Notes under the pieces: generated by a model
Told to the model about the DNA's origin: nothing
The model's input: only the letters and a program-made list of their open reading frames with translations
Databases searched by the model: none
Position numbers and translations under genes: made by a program
Shown here: piece after piece, positions 34,068 through 42,901 of the stretch
Numbering within the stretch: the first letter of the stretch is position 1
How the letters are laid out: each line of letters begins with the position of its first letter
Assembly: GCF_003716875.1 (NCBI RefSeq)
Contig: NZ_CP033078.1
Location: 434,001 to 498,000 of the forward strand
Length of the DNA stretch: 64,000 nt
Direction of reading: 5' to 3'
From: Vibrio zhugei
GTDB lineage: Bacteria; Pseudomonadota; Gammaproteobacteria; Enterobacterales; Vibrionaceae

Positions 34068-35411
34068 CTAATAGGGGAAAAACGAGGTCATATCCGTCGC
34101 CAGTAAGGTCTGCAGTTGTTCTAAGCCAGCGATTAAGCGCGCTTCATTATTGATGGCCATGAGTGATAGGCGTACGTGCGGCGTTTGTTCGCCATTCGCA
34201 CAAAAGTAACTGCCGCTGGTGACAATAATGCCGCGATTTTTCGCTTCGAGCGTGAATCGATCCGGCTGCCATTGTGAGGGCAGGGGGAGCCAGATGTGAT
34301 AACCCGATGCGCGGCAGGTGACCGCCGTGAGTATTGAGCGCGCGATTTTTTGTCGCTCTTGTGCGGTTTCACGCTGCTCGGCTGCTAAACGAAACGCGTC
34401 GCCAGATTCAATCAAGTGCGTTGCCGCAATGAAATTGATAGGTGAAGAGAGCCAAATATTTGCTCGAATGTGCGCGTGTAAATTGGCGATTTGCCCATCG
34501 GGGACTTTTAAATAGCCACACCGCATGGCTGGGCTGATGGCTTTGGAGAGCGCGGAAATATGAAACGTATAATCCGGTGCAAAATTCGCGATGGGCGCAA
34601 TAGGCTGCTCATCCAAGAAGCCATAAATATCGTCTTCAATTAACCAAGTGTGCGTTTGATTGATGACCTCAGCGATGGCTTTCTTGCGCGACTCAGGCAT
34701 TGAAATACCTGTCGGGTTCTGATGGCTGGGAATGGTGATAACCAGTGCTGGCTCATGTTCATCAATCGCGGCGGCTAATGCGTGAGGGCATAAGCCATGT
34801 TCATCCAAGCTGACGCCAACCACTTGACGGCCAGACATACTCGCGATAGCAAGAATTCCCGGGTAGGTCAGTTCATCCACTAGTAGAGTCTCTCCTGGTT
34901 GACTGAGGGCATCGATCAGCAGAGATAACGCGTGTTGCGCACCGTTAGTGAGCAAAGTATTACGCGTGTTGCCGCCCTCTAGCCCATATTGCTGCGCCCA
35001 CTTCACACCTGCCGCCCGATGAGCTTCATGGCCAGTATATTCGGTATACCCAATCAGCGAGTTGGTTAGCTGATCCGCTGATTGCCGATAGGCGTGTTTG
35101 AGCGCCGGTAAATTTTTATACAAGCAGGGCTGTAACAACGAGAAGTTGTAGTGGTGCTCATCATCTTCAGGGGCTTGGATGGCTTGGTCTAATTCCGAGT
35201 GGCCTCGTACAAACGTTCCTCGTCCGATAAATGATTCTAACAGTCCCTTTTCATGCAGTCGCTTATACGCTTTCGCAACGGTAGCAGGGGTTGTCTCCAG
35301 TTCCTCAGCGAGTAAACGATGAGTAGGGAGCTTAGAGTTTGGCGGAAACTGACCTGTTTCAATTTTCTGCTCTATCACTTCTGCTATGTGAATGAATTTA
35401 CTATTGCTCAC
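34068..35411 (-). CDS. MocR-type regulator (GntR helix-turn-helix with aminotransferase domain)
   Basis: 447 aa. Residues 1-70 are a GntR winged helix (PPNSKLPTHRLLAEELETTP, ATVAKAYKRLHEKGLLES). The rest is a class I aminotransferase-fold domain with LLTNGAQHALSLLIDAL, PSHQNPTGISMPESRKKAI, DDIYGF and the PLP-lysine SALSKAISPAMRCGY. Such proteins sense pyridoxal phosphate or amino compounds. It is divergent from a dehydrogenase/exporter pair, its likely targets. Confidence 0.9.
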   Translation of the reverse strand: MSNSKFIHIAEVIEQKIETGQFPPNSKLPTHRLLAEELETTPATVAKAYKRLHEKGLLESFIGRGTFVRGHSELDQAIQAPEDDEHHYNFSLLQPCLYKNLPALKHAYRQSADQLTNSLIGYTEYTGHEAHRAAGVKWAQQYGLEGGNTRNTLLTNGAQHALSLLIDALSQPGETLLVDELTYPGILAIASMSGRQVVGVSLDEHGLCPHALAAAIDEHEPALVITIPSHQNPTGISMPESRKKAIAEVINQTHTWLIEDDIYGFLDEQPIAPIANFAPDYTFHISALSKAISPAMRCGYLKVPDGQIANLHAHIRANIWLSSPINFIAATHLIESGDAFRLAAEQRETAQERQKIARSILTAVTCRASGYHIWLPLPSQWQPDRFTLEAKNRGIIVTSGSYFCANGEQTPHVRLSLMAINNEARLIAGLEQLQTLLATDMTSFFPY

Positions 35412-35494
35412 AAGGTGTCTCCTCGAATAAGCCAGATGTTTAGCTGACTATAACATAGGTCTTTTTAGGCGTTGATGGCTTTAAATAAAAAACC

Positions 35495-35551
35495 AACTCA
35501 ATATTGACATAGTTCAATTATGTTATTAATCTAAAATCACAATATTGAGTT
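35495..35551. promoter_or_regulatory. Inverted repeat in the MocR/dehydrogenase control region
   Basis: AACTCAATATTG (35495-35506) and its inverse CAATATTGAGTT (35540-35551) are separated by 33 bp, with a further AACTCAAT and an ATGTCAATTGG nearby. They are candidate binding sites for the MocR regulator. The remaining 390-bp gap is AT-rich with no gene. Confidence 0.5.
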
Positions 35552-35802
35552 AACTCAATTTGCTTTGTGATAATGGCAGGTTAGTGCGAGTTTATACGAG
35601 ATACCAAGGCAAGTAGCACGGTATATATCCGTCAATAGAGCAACCGTGATGTTTCTGGCTCACTCGTTTATTCTACCAAATGTTAGCTTATATTGAATTA
35701 TGTCAATTGGCGGTAATTGAACCTTTGAGATAGAAATACGCACAACAAGGCTGTTGATTGATTCAAGACTTCCCATTTCTCGAAAAAATTAAGGACAATA
35801 CA

Positions 35803-36675
35803 ATGAAAACAAGCAACGTCGCTTTTATAGGATTAGGTGTAATGGGGTTCCCAATGGCGGGGCACCTTGCCAAAGCAGGGTATACAACCACCGTATTTAA
35901 TCGCACAGCAAGCAAAGCAAAACGCTGGGCTCAAGAGTTTTCTGGTGAATATCAGTCAACGCCACGCTTAGCGGCTAATCAGTCTGAGATTGTGTTTTTA
36001 TGTGTGGGAAATGACGACGATGTAAGAAGTGTCGTATATGGCGAAGACGGTGTGCTCGCTGGGATGCTTCCGGGGTCTGTGTTGGTTGATCATACAACCA
36101 CATCTGCTGAGTTTGCCGAAGAGTTAGCTCAAGCCTGTTTGGAGAAGAACCTTTCGTTTATTGATGCGCCTGTCTCTGGCGGTCAGGCTGGCGCTGAAAA
36201 TGCTGCTTTAACCATTATGTGTGGCGGCGAACAAGCGGTTTTTGAACGCGTAGAACCTGTCTTGAAAAGTTATGGCCAGCAGTCGACTCTAATGGGCAAA
36301 AATGGTCAGGGGCAGCGTAGTAAAATGGTCAATCAAATCTGTATTGCTGGCGTATTAAAAGGGCTAAGCGAAGGTCTTCTTGTGGCACAAAAAGCCGGTC
36401 TCAATATTCGTCAATTAGTTGATGTATTACAGCATGGTGCCGCGGGATCATGGCAAATGGAAAACAGAGCCGTCACGATGTCGCAAGGTCAGTTCGATTT
36501 TGGTTTTGCGATTGATTGGATGCATAAAGATCTCAGTATTTGCCTCAATGAAGCACAGAAGATGGGGATTGCACTTCCGTTAACTCAAACGGTAGACCGT
36601 GAGTATCAGTCACTACAACACCAAGGTTTGGGGCGCATGGATACCTCGGTGCTGTTCAAAATCTATGAACAATAA
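35803..36675 (+). CDS. NAD(P)-dependent beta-hydroxyacid dehydrogenase (GarR/HIBADH family)
   Basis: 290 aa from ATG 35803 (TTAAGGACAATACA upstream). The Rossmann motif is VAFIGLGVMGFPMAGHLAKA; the substrate motif is FIDAPVSGGQAGAEN, and the catalytic lysine is in GQGQRSKMVNQICIAG. Members reduce tartronate semialdehyde or oxidise 3-hydroxyisobutyrate. It is followed 19 bp later by a TauE/SafE exporter, so the pair may act on a sulfonate- or hydroxyacid-type compound under the divergent MocR protein; substrate not determined. Confidence 0.88.
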   Translation: MKTSNVAFIGLGVMGFPMAGHLAKAGYTTTVFNRTASKAKRWAQEFSGEYQSTPRLAANQSEIVFLCVGNDDDVRSVVYGEDGVLAGMLPGSVLVDHTTTSAEFAEELAQACLEKNLSFIDAPVSGGQAGAENAALTIMCGGEQAVFERVEPVLKSYGQQSTLMGKNGQGQRSKMVNQICIAGVLKGLSEGLLVAQKAGLNIRQLVDVLQHGAAGSWQMENRAVTMSQGQFDFGFAIDWMHKDLSICLNEAQKMGIALPLTQTVDREYQSLQHQGLGRMDTSVLFKIYEQ

Positions 36676-36694
36676 CTAGGCAGGAATTTTTAGA

Positions 36695-37477
36695 ATGGAA
36701 CTCTTCGGTAACGATCTCACACTTTTCATACTGATGGCATTAATGGTCGCGGCGTTTGCGGCTGGGTTTATTGACTCAGTGGCAGGTGGCGGCGGCTTAA
36801 TTTTAGTGCCCAGTTTTATCCTGGCAGGATTGCCACCTCAATTGGCGCTTGGGCAAGAGAAAATGGTCAGTACCTTCGGTACTATCGCCGCAATCCATAA
36901 TTTTATACGCAATAAAAAAGTCATTTGGGCGGCTGTGGCAACCGGTATTCCTGCAGGACTTATCGGTGCGTACGCAGGGGCGCAAGCCATTCTCTACTTT
37001 GACCCAGATACGATTGGTAAAATTATTCTCTTTATGCTTCCTTTTGGCATCGTTTTATCCTTCATTCCGAAGAAAAATAGCCATGAGGATCGCGCCGCGC
37101 CAATCAATAAGACCGTCATTGTATTTGGCGTGCCTGCTGCGGTATTTGTGATTGGATTTTATGATGGCTTTTTTGGTCCGGGGACGGGAAGTTTTCTCAT
37201 TCTTGCTCTGCATTACCTGCTCAAGTTTGACTTGGTGTCTGCGTCTGCCACATCAAAAATGTTTAATTTTTCCTCCAACATTGGCGCGCTGATGGCCTTT
37301 ATGTTGGCAGGACATGTGATGTATTGGTTGGCCATTCCGCTGGTGGCGATGAATTTACTGGGTAATCATGTGGGCAGTGGTTCCGCTATGAAGTACGGGC
37401 CTAAGCTGATTCAGCGCACCATCTCTGTTTCGCTGAGTCTGTTGATGTTATCGCTAGGGTATAAGTTTTTAATTTAG
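36695..37477 (+). CDS. TauE/SafE family anion exporter
   Basis: 260 aa, about eight hydrophobic segments. AGFIDSVAGGGGLILVPSFI at residues 23-42 and FYDGFFGPGTGSFLILAL near 155-172 are the two TauE/SafE repeats. It is in an operon with the dehydrogenase gene (19-bp gap, TAGGCAGGAATTTTTAGA). Relatives export sulfite, sulfoacetate or other organic anions. Confidence 0.88.
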   Translation: MELFGNDLTLFILMALMVAAFAAGFIDSVAGGGGLILVPSFILAGLPPQLALGQEKMVSTFGTIAAIHNFIRNKKVIWAAVATGIPAGLIGAYAGAQAILYFDPDTIGKIILFMLPFGIVLSFIPKKNSHEDRAAPINKTVIVFGVPAAVFVIGFYDGFFGPGTGSFLILALHYLLKFDLVSASATSKMFNFSSNIGALMAFMLAGHVMYWLAIPLVAMNLLGNHVGSGSAMKYGPKLIQRTISVSLSLLMLSLGYKFLI

Positions 37478-37646
37478 CTCAGCCTTTTGCTTCGTGTCAG
37501 CAATGACATGAGAGTAGGGGCGCTGGTGAGGTTGACGAATGACAACCATTCATCCAGAAATTGCCATAAAGTGTGATTTTTGTCACTTTTTGATTGTCTG
37601 GCGCTTTTCATCTTAGAGTAACAGCAGGATAGTGTTTGCACACATC

Positions 37647-37733
37647 GCAGGTGTGGTGGAATTGGTAGACACGCTAGCTTCAGGTGCTAGTGACCTAACG
37701 GTCGTGGGAGTTCAAGTCTCCCCATCTGCACCA
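37647..37733 (+). tRNA. tRNA-Leu (anticodon CAG)
   Basis: 87 nt including CCA. Acceptor GCAGGTG pairs with the 3' arm before ACCA. The long variable arm TGACCTAACGGTCGTG and T-arm GGAGTTCAAGTCTCC are typical of tRNA-Leu. The anticodon loop CTTCAGG gives CAG. A hairpin with ACCTACTCCCGCCC and GGGGGTAGGT follows at 37741-37765 and probably terminates transcription. Confidence 0.95.
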
Positions 37734-37783
37734 ACTTTATTACCTACTCCCGCCCGGGGGTAGGTTATATCTCTAGGAATACT

Positions 37784-38602
37784 ATGAGCGTTGATGATTC
37801 ATCTCCTTTCCCCGCTTATCAAACTCGAGTCATCACCCGTTATACAAAAAACGCGCATTGGGATGTGGCTGATGATGATCTTATCCAAGAAACGCCCGTC
37901 GCCATCGCCTTCAATGACATCGCCTATACGGTGATGATGTGTACGCCTCACGATTTAGAGGAATTTGCCAGTGGTTTTGCCCTGACCGAGGGCATCATTG
38001 ACGCGCGTAAAGACATCCACGACATCGACATTTCCTCTCAAGATACCGGTATTACCGTGAATGTGCGAATAGCCAACCGCTGCGTCGCACGCTTACAAGA
38101 AAAACGTCGGTCTTTAGCTGGCATGACCGGATGTGGCATATGCGGTACTGAAAAGCTCGATTCCGTATGCCGTTACCATACGCCATTACCAACACGTGAT
38201 CATTTTGATCTTGAGCGACTTGATGAGGCTTTGGCGCAACTGCATCGTCATCAAACACTGAATCAACGCACAGGCTCGACCCATGCGGCGGCCTACCTGA
38301 ATGTTGACGGCGAGTTAGAAGCCATCTTTGAAGATGTTGGGCGACATATAGCGCTTGATAAACTCATTGGATGGATGTTGCGTCATCATAAACGCGGTGG
38401 GGCGATACTTGTCACCAGTCGTGCGAGCTTTGAGATGGTACAGAAAGTCGTTGCATGTGGCGTGGAGTTGTTATTTGCCGTCTCTGCTGCCACCAGCATG
38501 GCCGCCGATCTTGCAGAGCGCTTGAACGTCACTCTGTGCGGCTATTGTCGCCGTGGGCGCGCCAATATCTATACCCACCCTGAGCGACTCAAAGTCGAGT
38601 AA
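37784..38602 (+). CDS. fdhD: Formate dehydrogenase accessory sulfurtransferase FdhD
   Basis: 272 aa. The catalytic CxxC motif is MTGCGICGTEKLD (residues 115-127), used to pass sulfur from IscS to the molybdenum cofactor of formate dehydrogenase. EETPVAIAFNDIAYTVMMCT-like N-terminal and FEDVGRHIALDKLIGWMLRH, LVTSRASFEMVQKV are the conserved family blocks. No formate dehydrogenase gene is adjacent. A terminator follows immediately. Confidence 0.93.
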   Translation: MSVDDSSPFPAYQTRVITRYTKNAHWDVADDDLIQETPVAIAFNDIAYTVMMCTPHDLEEFASGFALTEGIIDARKDIHDIDISSQDTGITVNVRIANRCVARLQEKRRSLAGMTGCGICGTEKLDSVCRYHTPLPTRDHFDLERLDEALAQLHRHQTLNQRTGSTHAAAYLNVDGELEAIFEDVGRHIALDKLIGWMLRHHKRGGAILVTSRASFEMVQKVVACGVELLFAVSAATSMAADLAERLNVTLCGYCRRGRANIYTHPERLKVE

Positions 38603-38605
38603 TAA

Positions 38606-38643
38606 AAAAGCCCACCATGAGACATTATCATGCGGGCTTTTTA
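38606..38643 (+). terminator. Terminator of fdhD
   Basis: AAAAAAGCCCACCATGA and TCATGCGGGCTTTTTA form a stem with a short loop and T run, just after the stop codon. Confidence 0.8.
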
Positions 38644-38694
38644 TTATTTACGCCGCAATTACATAGAGTTGCTAGACTGAGCAAGCATTAGGAA

Positions 38695-38781
38695 CATCGT
38701 AGGCCAAACGCTCAATTAGCTTTTGGAGCATCATAGGCCAAACGCTCAATGAGCTTTTGGATCATCGTAGGCCTAACGCTT
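38695..38781. repeat. 34-bp tandem repeat, about 2.5 units
   Basis: Units start at 38695, 38729 and 38763 with CATCRTAGGCCAAACGCTCA. The third unit runs into the stop codon of the acyltransferase gene on the minus strand, so the first copy may have arisen by duplication of that gene's 3' flank. Confidence 0.75.
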
Positions 38782-40533
38782 TTTACCATGATAACTTAGG
38801 TATTGTGTTGTACTGTCTGTGCCCATATAGCGTGCCAAGGTTTTCTCTGGCACATTCAATAAATCGACGACAATTAAACCATCCAACGCATCATTAAAAT
38901 CGGGATCGACATTAAAGCTGACTAATTTGCCGTTTAACCCAAGATACTGACGCAGTAGCACTGGCACCCCTTTCCCTTCATCGATGCGTGAGATAACGCG
39001 ACCTAATAACTGTAAGTCGGCTAAAGAGGTCAGCAAGCTCGCATTCCATTGCGCTTGCTGAGTCGGCAGTGGATTTGTGGCTGCGACCCACTGAGCTTGC
39101 TGAGTATCGTAGTAATGCAGCGTCATGGTATCAGCCAGTAGGCGACGCGCTTGTTCACTGTAATCATTACTGATGCTGACTGGGCCAAATAAATGGGTGT
39201 AGTCAGGATGACGAGCCACGTAAGTCGCGATCCCTTTCCAAAGCAGAAGTAACGGTGCCATGGATTTTTGGTAGCGATGATCGACAACCGAGCGGCCCAT
39301 CTCGATGGATTTTCCCATATTTTCAATAAATTGAAGATCGTATTGAAACAGAGAACTGGAATACAATTCGTTAATATGACCGTGTTCGAGGAGTTTATCG
39401 ACCAGCCCTAAGCGATAGGACCCGACTAATTGTTGTTGTTCGTTATCCCAAATAAAGAGGTGTAAATAGTGGCGGTCATACTCATCAATATCTAAATCTC
39501 GTCCTGTTCCTTCACCGACCAGTCGAAAATTTTCTTCGCGAACACGGCCTATTTCCAGCAACATAGATGGGATGTTCTCAGCGGTCGTACAGAAAACATC
39601 AAATTGATTATGGCTGAGCATTTTTTCATCATCGGAGAGTTGACGAATATCCTGTAGCAACTCATCAATAGGCCGTCTTTCGGCAATTGGGATCACACAA
39701 TGATCATGTGTGGCTTTATCCCGTGGCTGGCTGGAGACGGGTTGCAGTAAGTAGGTATTGAGTCGTAAGTAATTGACCAACTGTTGGTCACAAAGGTGCG
39801 TGACTTCTTTGAAACGGATGGTTTCTCCGATGGCGAGATTAATCGTCGAGGCTTTTTTATTGAGAAGCTCTCTGCCTAACATCAGAGTACGAAGTAAAGG
39901 ATGAATCTTTTCCGCCATATAAAAGCGATGGGAATTTTTTCCGTCGATATAAACGGGCACGGTCTGCGCTTTGTGTTTGCGTATGAGCCGGCTAACTGAC
40001 TGGCTCCATTCCTTATCCTCGAGGCGGCGCGCTTTGCGATCGACCAGTTGAGAGACTTCGCCTGCCGGGAAAATCAGTAACAAACCATCTTGCGCGAGAT
40101 GTTTATGCGCTTGACGCATCGCCACGAGATTGGAGCGGATCGCCTTGGTACCCTCAAAGACATCGACACCAATAAAGAGCTCATCCAGCTCGGGCACTGT
40201 TTTTAAATAGTGATTGGCCAGTATCTGCACATCACTGCGTTTTTGTAGCAACAGTTCAGCGAGAATGACCCCTTCAACACAGCCTAAAGGATGGTTGGCG
40301 ACCACAACGGTAGGACCGTGCTCAGGAATGGTATTTAAGGTGCCGCGAACAACTTGATAATGGATATTGAGGACATCCAACGTAAAGCGCAGAAACTGGC
40401 GGGTATCACAGTTCGCTGGGCGCTGTGCATAAAATTTATCGAGTTGGTTTAACCCCGTTGCCCATTCGGCAATGTTCTCGCCTAAACCGAATGGCGTTTT
40501 ACGCGGTAATTTAAAAGGACTCGTCGATAACAT
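38773..40533 (-). CDS. olsF: Bifunctional acyltransferase, OlsF-like (ornithine lipid synthesis)
   Basis: 586 aa. The N-terminal half is a PlsC-type acyltransferase with VVVANHPLGCVEGVILAELL (HxxxxE variant) and LLLIFPAGEVSQLVDR. The C-terminal half (from about residue 300) is a GNAT/OlsB-like domain with LVGSYRLGLVD, ELYSSSLFQYD and EMGRSVVDHRYQKSMAPLLL. This architecture is that of OlsF of Serratia and the homologous Vibrio cholerae protein formerly called a putative hemolysin, which make ornithine lipids from ornithine and acyl carriers. Start at ATG 40533 preferred over 40551. Single gene unit. Confidence 0.75.
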   Translation of the reverse strand: MLSTSPFKLPRKTPFGLGENIAEWATGLNQLDKFYAQRPANCDTRQFLRFTLDVLNIHYQVVRGTLNTIPEHGPTVVVANHPLGCVEGVILAELLLQKRSDVQILANHYLKTVPELDELFIGVDVFEGTKAIRSNLVAMRQAHKHLAQDGLLLIFPAGEVSQLVDRKARRLEDKEWSQSVSRLIRKHKAQTVPVYIDGKNSHRFYMAEKIHPLLRTLMLGRELLNKKASTINLAIGETIRFKEVTHLCDQQLVNYLRLNTYLLQPVSSQPRDKATHDHCVIPIAERRPIDELLQDIRQLSDDEKMLSHNQFDVFCTTAENIPSMLLEIGRVREENFRLVGEGTGRDLDIDEYDRHYLHLFIWDNEQQQLVGSYRLGLVDKLLEHGHINELYSSSLFQYDLQFIENMGKSIEMGRSVVDHRYQKSMAPLLLLWKGIATYVARHPDYTHLFGPVSISNDYSEQARRLLADTMTLHYYDTQQAQWVAATNPLPTQQAQWNASLLTSLADLQLLGRVISRIDEGKGVPVLLRQYLGLNGKLVSFNVDPDFNDALDGLIVVDLLNVPEKTLARYMGTDSTTQYLSYHGKKR

Positions 40534-40694
40534 AACAACCACCTTGCACATAAAGTTTAGTGGTTATGTTAAGCAGTGACTGTGTCAGCGACGCTGCAAA
40601 GAGATGAGAGTTTTGTGACAGGCTGAATTTGCGCATGCAAAGAATTGCACTTAAGAGGTATGGAGGAGGGAACAAAGGTATTTTAGCATGAGGA

Positions 40695-40782
40695 CAAGGT
40701 AAATAACGGTATGACGTATCGAATACTTTCAAGGGGGAGGCGAAGTATTGGATGTTGTAATGGCATACCGTTGTTTACCTTG
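40695..40782. repeat. 88-bp nested inverted repeat
   Basis: CAAGGTAAATAACGGTATG (40695-40713) pairs with CATACCGTTGTTTACCTTG (40764-40782) with one mismatch, and inside it AATACTT pairs with AAGTATT around AAGGGGGAGG. It lies in the 370-bp gap between two genes. It may be a mobile repeat or structured RNA. Confidence 0.6.
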
Positions 40783-40858
40783 AGCCTAATTTATAGAATA
40801 TAACAATGTGTATTACAAGCCTCGGTCAGGCTTGAACGCATTTTTGCTCTGAATCACT

Positions 40859-40887
40859 AAAAAAGCAGCCGTTTTACTGCTTTTTTA
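40859..40887 (-). terminator. Terminator after the aminopeptidase gene
   Basis: AAAAAAGCAG and CTGCTTTTTT flank CCGTTTTA; on the minus strand this follows the pepA-like stop by about 35 bp. Confidence 0.75.
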
Positions 40888-40923
40888 GTTATTTACTCTA
40901 AATGGATAGGTTGAGTGTAGGTG

Positions 40924-42399
40924 TTACTTTTCTTTTGCTTCGAATTGCTCTTTGATTAAGCGATCCAGTAAACGTACCCCATAGCCAGTTGCGCCTTTGG
41001 GTTTATTCGGTTGGCCTTCTTTAGTCCATGCGGTTCCTGCGATATCAATATGCACCCAAGGGGTGTCATTTTCGATAAAGCGAGAGAGGAACTGACCGGC
41101 AACGCTTGAACCACCAATTCGAGGTTTATTACCATCATTACGCATATCCGCGATCTCACTTCTCAGTAGACGATCAAACTGTCCACCTAATGGTAAGCGC
41201 CAGACGTATTCTTGTTCGGCTTCCCCAGCAGCAGTGATTTTTTCCACTAACTCATCATTATTGGAGAAGATACCCGCAATTTCTTCACCGAGCGCCACGA
41301 GGACCGCCCCTGTTAATGTGGCTAAATCGAACATGGCTTTAGGTTTGAATGTACGCTGTGTGTAAGTCATCAAATCACAGAGTACTAGGCGGCCTTCCGC
41401 ATCGGTGTTCATCACTTCGATGGTTTGACCTGACATGGATGTCACGACATCACTGGGACGCTGTGCTTTATCACTTGGCATGTTTTCAACCAAGCCCAAT
41501 ACCCCTATGGCGTTCACATTGGCTTTACGTTTTGCCAGTGCCACCATGAGACCGGTCACGGTAGCCGCTCCGCCCATATCTTCTTTCATGGTATTCATGG
41601 ACGCGTTTGGCTTGAGTGACAAGCCGCCACTATCAAAGGTGACCCCTTTACCGAGGAAGGCAATAGGCTCATCGCTGTCTTGGGTGCCGGTATACTTAAG
41701 AATGACCATAAGGCTCTCGTGTTTCGAGCCTTGACCAACCCCTAAAAGAGACGTCATGCCGAGCTCACCCATTTGATAGCTGTTGACGACTTCGACCTCA
41801 AGACCATGTTCTTTAAGGCAGATACAAAATTGTGCGAAAGACTCAGGGTAGACCACATTGGCCGGCTCCCAGATCAGATCGCGGGTGACTTTTACTCCTT
41901 CAGCAACCGCTTCAAGAGGTAGGTAAAGTGCTTGAGCCGCTTTAGGATCATCGGTAGCCACAGTCAACGTTTCTAACACGCATTTGGCTTGTAGCTCTGC
42001 ACGAGTACGGTATTTGTCAAAACGATAATGACTTAACTGCAGGCCGTAGGCAAAGTGCGCGGCTTGTGAGTCGGTTTCAGCAATGGCATGAATATCCGTG
42101 AGATTAAAGGTTTCCACATAGCTAACCAGCGTATCGGCTGATTGCTGAACATCGGTTTCAGCTTGGCTTTCCACCCCAAGAAGAATCACGCGATCAAGCT
42201 CGGTATGGGCTGGGGCCACTAAGTTCACGAGCGTATTTTTCTTACCAGTGAATTGCTCAACACGCATGGCACGAGAGAGCGCACCTTGGGTTTGATCATC
42301 GAGCTTTTGAGCCAGCGTTGATAAGGGAGCGTCTTGAGCCATCAAGAAAATGACCGTGCCCTGAGTCGGTAGAGCAAGTGGAGAAAACTGAACTTTCAT
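40924..42399 (-). CDS. pepA: Leucyl aminopeptidase (M17 family)
   Basis: 491 aa. The two-metal centre is visible: GKGVTFDSGGLSLKPNASM (Lys and Asp), MKEDMGGAATV (Asp) and NTDAEGRLVLCDLMTY (Asp and Glu). It removes N-terminal residues from peptides in the cytoplasm. The C-terminal GYGVRLLDRLIKEQFEAKEK is usual. Vibrios often have more than one M17 enzyme, so whether this is PepA proper or a paralogue is open. Single gene with its own terminator. Confidence 0.9.
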   Translation of the reverse strand: MKVQFSPLALPTQGTVIFLMAQDAPLSTLAQKLDDQTQGALSRAMRVEQFTGKKNTLVNLVAPAHTELDRVILLGVESQAETDVQQSADTLVSYVETFNLTDIHAIAETDSQAAHFAYGLQLSHYRFDKYRTRAELQAKCVLETLTVATDDPKAAQALYLPLEAVAEGVKVTRDLIWEPANVVYPESFAQFCICLKEHGLEVEVVNSYQMGELGMTSLLGVGQGSKHESLMVILKYTGTQDSDEPIAFLGKGVTFDSGGLSLKPNASMNTMKEDMGGAATVTGLMVALAKRKANVNAIGVLGLVENMPSDKAQRPSDVVTSMSGQTIEVMNTDAEGRLVLCDLMTYTQRTFKPKAMFDLATLTGAVLVALGEEIAGIFSNNDELVEKITAAGEAEQEYVWRLPLGGQFDRLLRSEIADMRNDGNKPRIGGSSVAGQFLSRFIENDTPWVHIDIAGTAWTKEGQPNKPKGATGYGVRLLDRLIKEQFEAKEK

Positions 42400-42901
42400 C
42401 TGTGAGGTATCCTTACGATTTTATTATTGCGAAGTAGTGATCATGAGGAGGTGCCTAGTCGGTCCGGTGTGTAAAGACAACACCGACCCAATCGACAGGG
42501 CAAACCAAGTCAATCAATACGAATTGCACGTTTAGGGTAAGGGATGGGCGCACACTTGGCAACCGATATGCTTTTGGCCACAGCCTAGGCATCGCTCAAG
42601 CAGCGCGACCTTATTTTTAACTGATACCTCAATAAAGTCCGTCGTTATTCTTTTAAATTGTCCATCGTGAGCTATTGTTAATTTATAAAATAGTCAATGA
42701 AGCCGTCATCAATAGGCTCACTTGAGTATTTTTAGTGAAGTTTATATCAATATTGGTGATTGAATAGTGCCAGATTATCGCTGGTGCAGATGAACACATG
42801 CTTCATAACTTCATGATATTTTTCATTGAGTTATGGTGTTGATAATAAAAAATATACATCCAACATTAACAATAGTTTGGATGGGGGTTGTCGGTAACAT
42901 A
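42400..42901. other. 502-bp gap without a gene
   Basis: Between the divergent aminopeptidase and chemoreceptor genes. GTCGGTCCGGTGTGT and AACACCGAC (about 42458-42487) can form a hairpin. The rest shows AT-rich promoter-like DNA near 42660-42830 and no credible coding frame. Confidence 0.5.

Noticed and set aside
38695..38781. CRISPR-like 34-bp repeats
   Set aside because: Repeat units abut without spacers and overlap a gene end.
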